Source: a virus. From it: 64,000 nucleotides of DNA. Below, piece by piece: positions 38,711-46,498 of this stretch (positions are counted from its first letter, which is position 1; every line of letters starts with the position of its first letter). The notes under the pieces were generated by a model. It made no database searches and was not told where the DNA came from. It was given only the letters and a program-made list of their open reading frames with translations. The stretch is taken from positions 1 to 64,000 of IMG/VR virus record IMGVR_UViG_3300013113_000816. One strand, written 5' to 3'. Made by a program: the position numbers and the translations under genes.

Positions 38711-41200
38711 ATGGGTAAATCTCTTCTTAAAAATCGCATTAAGAAAATCTTAAATGAAGCTCTTACCCCCGACCAAGTATCCCAAGTAGAAGACAAATAC
38801 AACTCAATTTATTCAGGCATGTTGAAGGGCAATAAAAAAAAGCTTATGAAATATGTCGATCCAAAATTTAAAAGGCCAAACCCTGATGCAATGGCTATGG
38901 GTAGGGCTATTAATTTAGTTAAAAAGGATAGTGATAAAGAAGAAGTTAATGAAGCTAAGTATCCTGAATACACAGTAACAAAAGATGATTGGAAAAAATC
39001 AAAATATCCATTTGAAAAACTAAAAAATAGTGAATTCAAAATTAAAATAGCAGGAGAAGGTGATGATAGAAAATATTTGTTTTTTTGGAAGGAAGATGGT
39101 GAAGGTGATTGGGAAGCAGGAAACATGAAAAGACAATTAAGAAGTGCTTTAACTGCCATAGCTAAAAGAAAACTACCTATTAAAGAAGATGAAATGATAA
39201 ATGAATATTCCTTTGAATGGAACAAAGCTAGAGCGGGTAGAATTATGAAGGATTTATTTGGACCTGATTTTGAATTTGATTACACATATAAACTTGAAGG
39301 TGATAGGATTATAATTCATCCTGAAGGATATAATGATGATGGTACTTTATTTGATATGAAAGATGTTCATAAAGAAAAAATTATAAGAACATTTCGAGAT
39401 AAAATGCCAAGTGCTAATGCAAAACCTAACATGGGTGGAGGGATAACAGTACATTTAAAAGAATCAGTAAATGAAAATGAAATGAGTACAAAAATACCTT
39501 TTGTAATAGACCTGGGAGAGGATATATCTAGAGCTAATTATAAAAAAGTAATGTTGAAATTAGATTCAATGGGTTACAAAGGATGGTATCAATTAGCTAT
39601 GAATGTGAGAGATAAATTATTAGTTAATAGGCTTGGTAGAAAACCAATAATACACTTTTACCCTGGATTTAGATATCTAATATTAGGCCCAATAGGAGAA
39701 ATCCCAGAAAAAGAGATAAATCATAACAATGAACTTATAGAAAAATATTCATCATTAGAAGTAGTTCCTTTTGAAGATTTTCTTAATGAATCAGTTAATG
39801 AAAATGAAGCTCCTGTAAAAGTAGGAGATAAATTAAAAATGGCTTACCAAGGAAGTACTGTACGTGATAAAACAGGTGTAGTAACCTCAGTATCAGATGA
39901 TATGGCTCAAGTTGATTTTGGTGGGGGAGATGTTTATGGTATTTTATTTAGTAGAATTAAAGGAAATGAAATTATGAAAGAAGATTTAATTAAAGAAGCA
40001 TCATGGGATGAAATAGCAATGGAGAAATATGGTGTAAAATATGATAAATTAAATCATCTAGAACAGGAATGGGTTCGTGATAAAATGGATAAGGATAGAG
40101 GAGTAATGGAAGAAGTCACTTCAGTTAATGAACGACTTTCCTCAATGGTAAGAGAAGTTTATTCTGAAAAGCAAAGAAAATGGGCATGTGCTCAAGACGA
40201 TCCCAAATTTGATGAAATGTGTAAAGACACAGCAATATCAAAAAAGAAATTAGAAGAATACTTTATGTTAATGAACCCCTCTAAGAAAAGAGGAGGAGGA
40301 AAAAATTACCCATCAGAATATTTAGGTGTACTTGCTCATTATCAACATAGTGTATTAAAAATTCCAAGACATAAAAGAGCAAAAGCTACAGTAGGAGCAG
40401 ATATGCATGATCGTTATGGTCAAGAAGTTTGGGATATTATAAGTAATAATTATCCTACATTAGGTTTAGACCCAACCCCACCTTCTAATTGGAAAGATAC
40501 AGCTAGATTATTAGCTGGTAAATTTAAAGAAGCAGATTTAAGTTATTATAGAGATCTTAAAAAACCTTTTTTAAATGAAGGAAAAACATCAACTGTTAGC
40601 AAATCGAGAGCCAAATCATCACTTAAACAAATGTTAAAAGGTAAACGTGATGATGGAATGGGTAAACCTACATTAAAAGCTGTACTGGCAATTGATAAGG
40701 ATGGTAAAGAAACTGAAGTAAAAAAATTAGAAGACTTTGATAAGTTTGAAAAAGGAACTAAATTCGCATTAAAAGAAACAACTATGAATAACGATAGACT
40801 AACTGAATTAATAAAAGCAGCCTTAAAAGGACCAGTTAAAGAAGATAAATCCAAATTAGAAGAGATAGGTAAAGTGAAATGGCAAGGTGAATTATTAGAT
40901 AAACTTAAAATTTATTTTAAAATAGCTTATGAAACAGGGTTAGAATCATTAGGGTCATATGATGATTTTGAGGAAGAATTTTGGAATAGAAATAAGGATG
41001 ACATGCTTTATAAATTACACAATTTAAATGAATCCTACATGATGGATACTGATAGTAATGCAAACACTGCAGTATTACAAGTTTTAAGTATTTTAAAACA
41101 TGCAGATATAGATGGTGAAACTATGCAATATATTTTAGAAGAATTAGGGATGGATGAACAAATGTGGAAACAATTAAATGTTAAATACGGAACACCGTGA
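38711..41200 (+). CDS. Modular head-core/internal protein with many cleavage-like sites
   Basis: 829 aa, no known enzyme motif. Leader MGKSLLKNRIKKILNE then A. Modules of roughly 50-150 residues are separated by similar sites: EVNE|A (~80), MINE|Y (~164), SVNE|N (~255), FLNE|S and SVNE|N (~358-362), LIKE|A (~430), SVNE|R (~472), FLNE|G (~622) and LNE|S (~775). One module (PVKVGDKLKMAYQGSTVRDKTGVV) is an SH3/KOW-like barrel; others are helical. Region 480-610 (RKWACAQDDPKFDEMCKDTAISKKKLEEYF) is more globular. Interpreted as a set of internal peptides in one chain for the prohead protease. Confidence 0.7.
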   Translation: MGKSLLKNRIKKILNEALTPDQVSQVEDKYNSIYSGMLKGNKKKLMKYVDPKFKRPNPDAMAMGRAINLVKKDSDKEEVNEAKYPEYTVTKDDWKKSKYPFEKLKNSEFKIKIAGEGDDRKYLFFWKEDGEGDWEAGNMKRQLRSALTAIAKRKLPIKEDEMINEYSFEWNKARAGRIMKDLFGPDFEFDYTYKLEGDRIIIHPEGYNDDGTLFDMKDVHKEKIIRTFRDKMPSANAKPNMGGGITVHLKESVNENEMSTKIPFVIDLGEDISRANYKKVMLKLDSMGYKGWYQLAMNVRDKLLVNRLGRKPIIHFYPGFRYLILGPIGEIPEKEINHNNELIEKYSSLEVVPFEDFLNESVNENEAPVKVGDKLKMAYQGSTVRDKTGVVTSVSDDMAQVDFGGGDVYGILFSRIKGNEIMKEDLIKEASWDEIAMEKYGVKYDKLNHLEQEWVRDKMDKDRGVMEEVTSVNERLSSMVREVYSEKQRKWACAQDDPKFDEMCKDTAISKKKLEEYFMLMNPSKKRGGGKNYPSEYLGVLAHYQHSVLKIPRHKRAKATVGADMHDRYGQEVWDIISNNYPTLGLDPTPPSNWKDTARLLAGKFKEADLSYYRDLKKPFLNEGKTSTVSKSRAKSSLKQMLKGKRDDGMGKPTLKAVLAIDKDGKETEVKKLEDFDKFEKGTKFALKETTMNNDRLTELIKAALKGPVKEDKSKLEEIGKVKWQGELLDKLKIYFKIAYETGLESLGSYDDFEEEFWNRNKDDMLYKLHNLNESYMMDTDSNANTAVLQVLSILKHADIDGETMQYILEELGMDEQMWKQLNVKYGTP

Positions 41201-41679
41201 CAATAGAAGAATTAAAAGAACGAATTAAAGGATTAGCTCTTGAAGTAATAAGCGACAGAAAAAAAGCTGAAATAGCTGCTGTTGAGTATGATGAATTGAC
41301 TAAATTTCCTGAGTTAAAAAAGGTTATAGTAACCCTTTTAACAGCGGATTTTAATTCATTTGTAGCCTCTATTGATTGGGTTGCTCCTCGTCCTACTACA
41401 TTTAGAATTAACTTAAAAAACGATGAAGAATTCTATTTAATATGGATGAATAGAAGTTGGATAGCTCAAGTAGAAGGAAAAAAATATTATTTACTTAACT
41501 TACCTGAAGAAGAACGTGCTGTTGAAGCAATTGCTCGTATATTAAGATATGGCCCTGTAGCAGGAGAAGAGGAAGCAGAAGAAGGATTTGATGTGGGTGG
41601 TGAAGCCGGTGGTGAAGAAGCAGGTGGTGGTGAAGAAATAGATGTAGATATAGAAGACACAACAGATATAGAAGTATAA
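41197..41679 (+). CDS. Acidic-tailed head-core protein
   Basis: 160 aa, GTG start overlapping the preceding stop. N-terminal helical part with LKERIKGLALEVISD, middle beta (TFRINLKNDEEFYLIWMNRSWIAQVEGKKYYLLNL), C-terminal 45 residues Gly/Glu-rich (EEEAEEGFDVGG...IDVDIEDTTDIEV). An acidic tail of this kind is shared with the proteins at 37912 and 55467, suggesting membership in the prohead core. Confidence 0.7.
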   Translation: MTIEELKERIKGLALEVISDRKKAEIAAVEYDELTKFPELKKVIVTLLTADFNSFVASIDWVAPRPTTFRINLKNDEEFYLIWMNRSWIAQVEGKKYYLLNLPEEERAVEAIARILRYGPVAGEEEAEEGFDVGGEAGGEEAGGGEEIDVDIEDTTDIEV

Positions 41680-41685
41680 AATGAA

Positions 41686-42852
41686 ATGGATGTTTTAGAT
41701 AAGTTTTTTATAAAATACTCATATAAATTTCCCAAAGGATATCCTGACTTAAAAGACAAGCGGGATATTTTGTTGTTGGAGAGTATATTGGAAGAGCTTG
41801 ATGTTAATATTAAATTAAATGAAGCAAACCTTTCGGGTAGGACAACAAATTATAGCCAACCCACAGGAGCTTTTTACAAGTATGTTGAGCTAAATGATAG
41901 TTCTGATATTATGGATTTTGAAACAGAAAGGGATGCTCCTATTTTTGATACTGAATCTTTTAAAATAGTAGACAATTTAAGTAAAGGAGAAAAATTTAAA
42001 ATCTTAGATAATAAAGAATCAGATTTAACAAAAAAAGGCCCTTCATATTATACACGTATAGAGTATAAAGGTAAAGAATACTTAATTAAATTAACAGACA
42101 TATTAAAACCCACAGGAAAACAAGTTGATTTTATAGATGTTAACTTAGACATTAAAACTAAAGAAAACGTTTTTAATAATTTTAAGGCGGGTCATGGGCA
42201 AGAAAAAGACATAGTAAAACTTTTATTTGATACATCCGGAGAAAATTATGAATTTACTTATGAAGGTAAACAATATGAAATAGAAAGATTAGGAGCACCA
42301 ACATTTTCAGGTAAAGGTAACCCTAAAACCGATGTATTTATTAAATTAGATAAACCTATTAGCCCATATGGAGATGATTTAAAGGTTAGTTTAAAGGCTG
42401 CTAATGCTACTTTTGTAGAAAATTGGATGTTACCTTCAAGATTTGAACAAATATTAGGGTTAGAAGATGGAAGAGAAATAATTTTAGATTTTCATAAAAA
42501 ATTACAAGAGGGTAAAATAGGAACTCGAAGTCCATATATGTACTGGTTTATAAAAACAAAACCCTATAATTCAGATTATGAGTTAAATAGAGAACAAGAA
42601 TTTGAAGCATACTCTGGAGCAAATAAATTTGGACCTGATTCTGAAGCTACAGCTAATGTCTATTTTAAAGGTAAAGTACCTAACACCATTGAAAACTTTA
42701 TAAAAGATTTAAGACCCATTAGTGAATTAGATGCGGATATAGGTTTACACCTTAGAGGGTATGCTAAAGGGGGAAATGCTGCTTGTTATTTAATGGATGA
42801 TAATAAAGAATGGTTAATTAATCCTACTTGGAAAGATAAATTTAACATTTAA
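41686..42852 (+). CDS. Putative PD-(D/E)XK-type nuclease with leader-like start
   Basis: 388 aa. N-terminus up to residue ~45 (SILEELDVNIKLNE|A) has a helical leader ending in a cleavage-type site. Centre: an SH3-like part (SKGEKFKILDNKES...YYTRIEYKGKEYLIKL), then GHGQEKDIVKLLFD and GKGNPKTDVFIKLDKPI...LKVSLKAANATFVENW. The pattern (KTD ... SxK with E/Q helix before) resembles restriction-endonuclease folds. If packaged it could act on DNA early in infection; the nuclease call is tentative. Confidence 0.55.
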   Translation: MDVLDKFFIKYSYKFPKGYPDLKDKRDILLLESILEELDVNIKLNEANLSGRTTNYSQPTGAFYKYVELNDSSDIMDFETERDAPIFDTESFKIVDNLSKGEKFKILDNKESDLTKKGPSYYTRIEYKGKEYLIKLTDILKPTGKQVDFIDVNLDIKTKENVFNNFKAGHGQEKDIVKLLFDTSGENYEFTYEGKQYEIERLGAPTFSGKGNPKTDVFIKLDKPISPYGDDLKVSLKAANATFVENWMLPSRFEQILGLEDGREIILDFHKKLQEGKIGTRSPYMYWFIKTKPYNSDYELNREQEFEAYSGANKFGPDSEATANVYFKGKVPNTIENFIKDLRPISELDADIGLHLRGYAKGGNAACYLMDDNKEWLINPTWKDKFNI

Positions 42853-42861
42853 TATTTATAA
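42853..42861 (+). promoter_or_regulatory. Late-promoter-like motif
   Basis: TATTTATAA ends 2 nt before the ATG at 42864, as at 31633. Confidence 0.5.
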
Positions 42862-42863
42862 CC

Positions 42864-42989
42864 ATGAAAGAATCACTTACATCATATACACGTTTAAGAG
42901 AACTAATAAAAGAGTCATTATTGGTACAACCTAAAAAAGGATGTGGGTGTGGATGTACTAAATGTAAGGAAAAAGCTAATAAAAAATAA
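42864..42989 (+). CDS. Cysteine-rich mini-protein with leader
   Basis: 41 aa, read directly: MKESLTSYTRLRELIKE then SLLVQPKKG, followed by CGCGCTKC and KEKANKK. The leader ends I-K-E|S. The cargo would be little more than a four-cysteine metal-binding knuckle (CxCxCxxC). Own late motif. Possible zinc or iron-sulfur carrier, or redox peptide. Confidence 0.6.
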   Translation: MKESLTSYTRLRELIKESLLVQPKKGCGCGCTKCKEKANKK

Positions 42990-43531
42990 TGGATAATTTC
43001 GATTTAAGAAAATATCTAGCTGAAAATGCTCTTTTAAGTGAAGAAGACATCGATGATGAATTTATTGATTTAGCTAATGATTTAGCTGATGAAATAGAGG
43101 ATGAATTAGAAGACCAAAAAATAAATGAAGCTGTTGGAGTTGTTGGAATAATAGGTTTAATTTTATTATCTAATACTGTTGCTTTAATGCTTTCTAGATT
43201 TGCTAAAAAACAATTTACTAAAAGAGATTGGGGAAAAGGAGAAAAAGCAGCCAAAGCTATTGAAGATTTTGCCCACAAAAATGAAAAAGCATTTAAAGCC
43301 CCAATTAAAAGAGTTGTAGGTATCTTTACCAAAAATGAAAAATGGAAAAACACAATCTCAGAAATCTTATATGCTTTAATCATATTAATGATGGCAGGTC
43401 AAGCAGGAGGAGAAGCAGTTAATTATTTGAAAAGAGCAGGATGGTTAAAAGGAGGATTATACTCATTAAAATCATTTGTTAAGGGAAAAGAAGTGCATGA
43501 TATAATAAAAACTGTAGTAACAGATATATAA
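42989..43531 (+). CDS. Leader-bearing membrane-interacting internal protein
   Basis: 180 aa. Leader MDNFDLRKYLAENALLSEED, then an acidic helix up to KINE|A (about 46), then a hydrophobic segment VGVVGIIGLILLSNTVALML, a basic region (KKQFTKRDWGKGEKAAKAI) and a second hydrophobic helix (ISEILYALIILMMAGQAGG). Internal proteins with membrane spans are unusual and could help DNA entry across the inner membrane. Starts one base into the preceding stop. Confidence 0.65.
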   Translation: MDNFDLRKYLAENALLSEEDIDDEFIDLANDLADEIEDELEDQKINEAVGVVGIIGLILLSNTVALMLSRFAKKQFTKRDWGKGEKAAKAIEDFAHKNEKAFKAPIKRVVGIFTKNEKWKNTISEILYALIILMMAGQAGGEAVNYLKRAGWLKGGLYSLKSFVKGKEVHDIIKTVVTDI

Positions 43532-43546
43532 TAATATTTTTTAACG

Positions 43547-43555
43547 TATTTATAA
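43547..43555 (+). promoter_or_regulatory. Late-promoter-like motif
   Basis: TATTTATAA, 13 nt before the ATG at 43569. Confidence 0.5.
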
Positions 43556-43568
43556 TAAATAAAATGAA

Positions 43569-44198
43569 ATGAAAAGATCAGAATTTAGAAATCTCATTAA
43601 AAGAGAGCTTATTAAAGAAGCTAAAGGAACTTCATATGAGTCAAAATTAGCTGAAATTGAAAAACAAGGACAAATTACTACCTTAGAAGCTAAAATCGAT
43701 GCTTTAGCAGAAATGATTGAAGCCAAAAACAGTAGATTAAGTTTAGTTAGTGAAGATGAAAATCTTTCTGAACTCATTGATAAGAAAAAAATCAAAGAGA
43801 TGCAAAAAGAAATCAAGCTTTTAGAAAAAACTAAATTGAAACTTGAAAAACTCTATGAAAAAAAGAGTGGTGGTAAGAAAAAAGATGTAGTAACAGATGA
43901 TCCATCAGATGAAGATATGGATCACCAAGATGCACTTGATAAAGCCTCAGAAGAAGGATCTACAGAATTTATAGACGAAGGTACTGATTCAACTTATGAA
44001 GAAGATGGTAATGACTCCGTAAATGAAGATTTTGATGATGTTGTTGATGATATCATGGATCAAGGAAAATCAAGAGAAGATGCTGAAAACATAGCAGGAG
44101 CAATAAATCGTGATCATGTAGGTAATTACAGACAAGAAGAATCAATATCAGAATTTAATTTAAGAGAATATTTAGCAGATAATAATCTAACAAAATAA
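43569..44198 (+). CDS. Coiled-coil internal protein with leaders at both ends
   Basis: 209 aa. N-terminus MKRSEFRNLIKRELIKE then A (I-K-E|A). Long coiled coil (LAEIEKQGQITTLEAKIDALAEMIEAKNSRLS ... KIKEMQKEIKLLEKTKLKLEKLYEKK), then an acidic linker (DDPSDEDMDHQDALDK). The C-terminus SISEFNLREYLADNNLTK is a copy of the other leader class (DFNLRKYL). Bearing both tags, it could bridge cargo and scaffold. Last gene before the terminator at 44250. Confidence 0.7.
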   Translation: MKRSEFRNLIKRELIKEAKGTSYESKLAEIEKQGQITTLEAKIDALAEMIEAKNSRLSLVSEDENLSELIDKKKIKEMQKEIKLLEKTKLKLEKLYEKKSGGKKKDVVTDDPSDEDMDHQDALDKASEEGSTEFIDEGTDSTYEEDGNDSVNEDFDDVVDDIMDQGKSREDAENIAGAINRDHVGNYRQEESISEFNLREYLADNNLTK

Positions 44199-44249
44199 AA
44201 ACATACAGACTGATTCATAGCCAGTCGATTTAAAAAATATTTAGGAGCT

Positions 44250-44282
44250 GTGGCCCATCCTTTGGATGGGTCACTTTTTTTT
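44250..44282 (+). terminator. Terminator closing the head-core cluster
   Basis: Stem GTGGCCCATCC (44250-44260), loop TTT, GGATGGGTCAC (44264-44274) with one G-U pair, followed by eight T. Strong rho-independent terminator that also contains the TTG of the next promoter. Confidence 0.9.
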
Positions 44283-44292
44283 CGTATATTAA
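44262..44292 (+). promoter_or_regulatory. Promoter embedded in the terminator, for the FAD gene cluster
   Basis: TTG 44262-44264 (loop and first stem base of the terminator), 20 nt including the U-run and TTCG, then TATATTAA 44285-44292. ATG of the FAD gene follows at 44313. Confidence 0.6.
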
Positions 44293-44312
44293 CACCAAAA
44301 CTAAATTAGTAA

Positions 44313-45668
44313 ATGGATAAAATAGTAATTGTAGGAGCAGGAGTAGCAGGAATAAACGCAGCTACAAAATTAGTAGACAACAATTTTAAAGGCCAAATCA
44401 CAATTATTGATATGGGTAAAGACCCATACAATAGAAAACCTGAAGAAGTAATGACAGGTTTTTTAGGAGCAGGAGGATGGTCAGATGGTAAATTAACTTA
44501 TCATACTGAAGTAGGTGGTCAATTATCAAAATATTGTGGTGAAGATAAAGCTATGGAATTATTTGATCAAGTTATAGCTAACTTTAAACGATTCCACCCT
44601 AAACCAGAAGAAGTACAATGTTCTGATCCTCAAGCAGAACCTGATTTTATTAAACCATATTTTGGTTTAAAATTATTTCCTGTATGGCATGTTGGTACAG
44701 ATTATTTACATGAAATAGGAAAAAATTGGTATGATTATTTAGTTGAAAAGGGTGTTAACTTTATATGGGAAACTAAAGTTACTGATATTGATTTTAAAAA
44801 TCAAATAATATCAGCCACATCTCCAACTTCATGGGGTCTTGAGGGTAGTTATGATACACTTATATTTGGTGTAGGCAAATCAGGAATTGATTTTGGTAAA
44901 AAATTAGCAGAACAATATGAATTACCAACCGAACCCAAAGCAGTACAAATAGGAGTTAGATTTGAAGCACCACAACACCATTTCCAAAAATTAATTGATA
45001 TTAGTTATGATTTTAAATTATATAGAAAATTTGAAGATAAAGGTGTTTCATTAAGATCATTTTGTACTAATAATAATGCAGCTTATGTAGCAGCTGAACA
45101 TACCTATGGAGATTATAGTTACAATGGACACGCTAAAAAAGATGAAGCATATCGTAACGATATGACTAATTTTGGCATATTAATGGAAATTAGAGGTATA
45201 GATAAACCATTTGATTGGTCAAGAGAAGCAGTAAAAAAATTACAAAAGAATGGTAAAGGTACATTTTATTCACCTTATTTTAATAGGGTACCTTCTACAA
45301 CATCTGAAGGAGATTATGTAAAAGTAGAAGTAGTAAATAGTATGTTATCATTATATGAGGCATTAGGTGATTATGCCTTTTATATAGAAGATTTTATTGA
45401 GGATATGAAAGAAGTATTTCCAACATTAGGTGATGATTGGGGGATTTATATGCCTGAAGTAAAATATTTATCACCTGAACCACTGGTTAATTATAAAAAC
45501 TTATCTTTAACTAAATTCCCAAATGTTCACTTTGTAGGTGATGCTTTAAGTGCAAGGGGAATCACAGTATCAGGTGCACAAGGAATTTACGTAATAGAAA
45601 ACATGATAGAAAATGATGCCTATATGAAATATAGAACATTTAATTTAAATAAAAAACAACAAATATGA
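44313..45668 (+). CDS. FAD-dependent oxidoreductase
   Basis: 451 aa. N-terminal Rossmann dinucleotide site KIVIVGAGVAGINAATKLVDN followed by an acidic strand end (IIDMGKDP). Middle LIFGVGKSGIDFGKKLAEQ, a second nucleotide-binding-like part. C-terminal VHFVGDALSARGITVSGAQGIYVIENMI, the typical FAD-ribityl GD motif. Resembles NAD(FAD)-utilising dehydrogenases (BaiN/HI0933-like group). Substrate unknown. Placed under its own early-type promoter together with a kinase, so it looks like an auxiliary metabolic gene. Confidence 0.8.
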   Translation: MDKIVIVGAGVAGINAATKLVDNNFKGQITIIDMGKDPYNRKPEEVMTGFLGAGGWSDGKLTYHTEVGGQLSKYCGEDKAMELFDQVIANFKRFHPKPEEVQCSDPQAEPDFIKPYFGLKLFPVWHVGTDYLHEIGKNWYDYLVEKGVNFIWETKVTDIDFKNQIISATSPTSWGLEGSYDTLIFGVGKSGIDFGKKLAEQYELPTEPKAVQIGVRFEAPQHHFQKLIDISYDFKLYRKFEDKGVSLRSFCTNNNAAYVAAEHTYGDYSYNGHAKKDEAYRNDMTNFGILMEIRGIDKPFDWSREAVKKLQKNGKGTFYSPYFNRVPSTTSEGDYVKVEVVNSMLSLYEALGDYAFYIEDFIEDMKEVFPTLGDDWGIYMPEVKYLSPEPLVNYKNLSLTKFPNVHFVGDALSARGITVSGAQGIYVIENMIENDAYMKYRTFNLNKKQQI

Positions 45669-45940
45669 GCAAGAAAGAGAAATTTTACGAATACAAAAAG
45701 ATTAAAGTAAAAGGTGCTTTACATTACTTATTTAGAGAAGATGAAAGTAAAAATTGGCTCCATCATAATACTGAAGGACCCGCTATTGAACCCATTGATT
45801 CTAATGATAGAAGCATTTCTAAAAAGTACTATCTTTTTGGGTTTGAAAAAACAAGAGATGAGTTTAAAGAATATCAACAAAGCAAAGAAGGTTTACCTTG
45901 GTATAAAAATCCTTCAATGAAAGCAGTAGCAAGATTTTAA
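45665..45940 (+). CDS. Small protein, LHHNTEGPAI type
   Basis: 91 aa. ALHYLFREDESKNWLHHNTEGPAIEP...SKKYYLFGFEKTRDEFKEY matches a short phage/bacterial repeat-like module (W.h..dGPA......yyl.G....ef) whose function I do not know. Overlaps the FAD gene by 4 nt. Confidence 0.7.
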   Translation: MSKKEKFYEYKKIKVKGALHYLFREDESKNWLHHNTEGPAIEPIDSNDRSISKKYYLFGFEKTRDEFKEYQQSKEGLPWYKNPSMKAVARF

Positions 45941-45943
45941 ATT

Positions 45944-46483
45944 ATGAAAATAGGTTTTTGTGGAACAATGAGTGTAGGTAAAACTACATTAGTAAATGAA
46001 TTAAAAAAATTTCCTGAATTTAAAGATTATACTTTTAGAACAGAACGTTCTAAATATTTAAGAGATTTAGGTATTCCTTTAAATACTGATTCAACATTAA
46101 ATGGACAAACAGTGTTTTTAGCTGAAAGAGCAGCTGAATTACTTCAAGAAAATATAATAACTGATAGAACTGTTATTGATGTTATGGCTTTCACTAGTTT
46201 AGCAGATTCAATTGACTATCCAGAATTAGATGATTTTGAAAACCTTGCTTCAAGGTTTATTGAAGATTATGATTATATATTTTATGTATCACCTGAAGGG
46301 GTTGACATTGAAGATAATGGAGTTAGAGAAACAGATGCTAAATATAGAGATTTAGTAGACTTTAGTATAAACAAATTTTTAGATAGATATAGTTGGAAAA
46401 TAAAAAATCTAATTAAATTAAAAGGCACTACTGAAGAACGTATAGAATCATTTAAAGAGGCACTTCTCCCCCAGTATTTATAA
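45944..46483 (+). CDS. P-loop kinase, NadR/AAA_28-like
   Basis: 179 aa. Walker A GFCGTMSVGKTTLVNEL (residues 4-20). Segments ERSKYLRDLGIPLNTDSTLNGQTVFLAERAAELLQENIITDRTVIDVMAFT and DYIFYVSPEGVDIEDNGVRETDAKYRDLVD (lid arginine) match NadR-kinase/AAA_28 phage enzymes. NadR phosphorylates nicotinamide riboside in NAD synthesis. Adjacent to an FAD oxidoreductase this suggests cofactor or nucleotide metabolism, but deoxynucleoside kinase activity is equally possible. Confidence 0.75.
   Translation: MKIGFCGTMSVGKTTLVNELKKFPEFKDYTFRTERSKYLRDLGIPLNTDSTLNGQTVFLAERAAELLQENIITDRTVIDVMAFTSLADSIDYPELDDFENLASRFIEDYDYIFYVSPEGVDIEDNGVRETDAKYRDLVDFSINKFLDRYSWKIKNLIKLKGTTEERIESFKEALLPQYL
46475..46483 (+). promoter_or_regulatory. 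Late-promoter-like motif
   Basis: TATTTATAA overlaps the stop of the kinase gene, 15 nt before the ATG at 46499. Confidence 0.5.
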
Positions 46484-46498
46484 TAAAAATATTTGATA

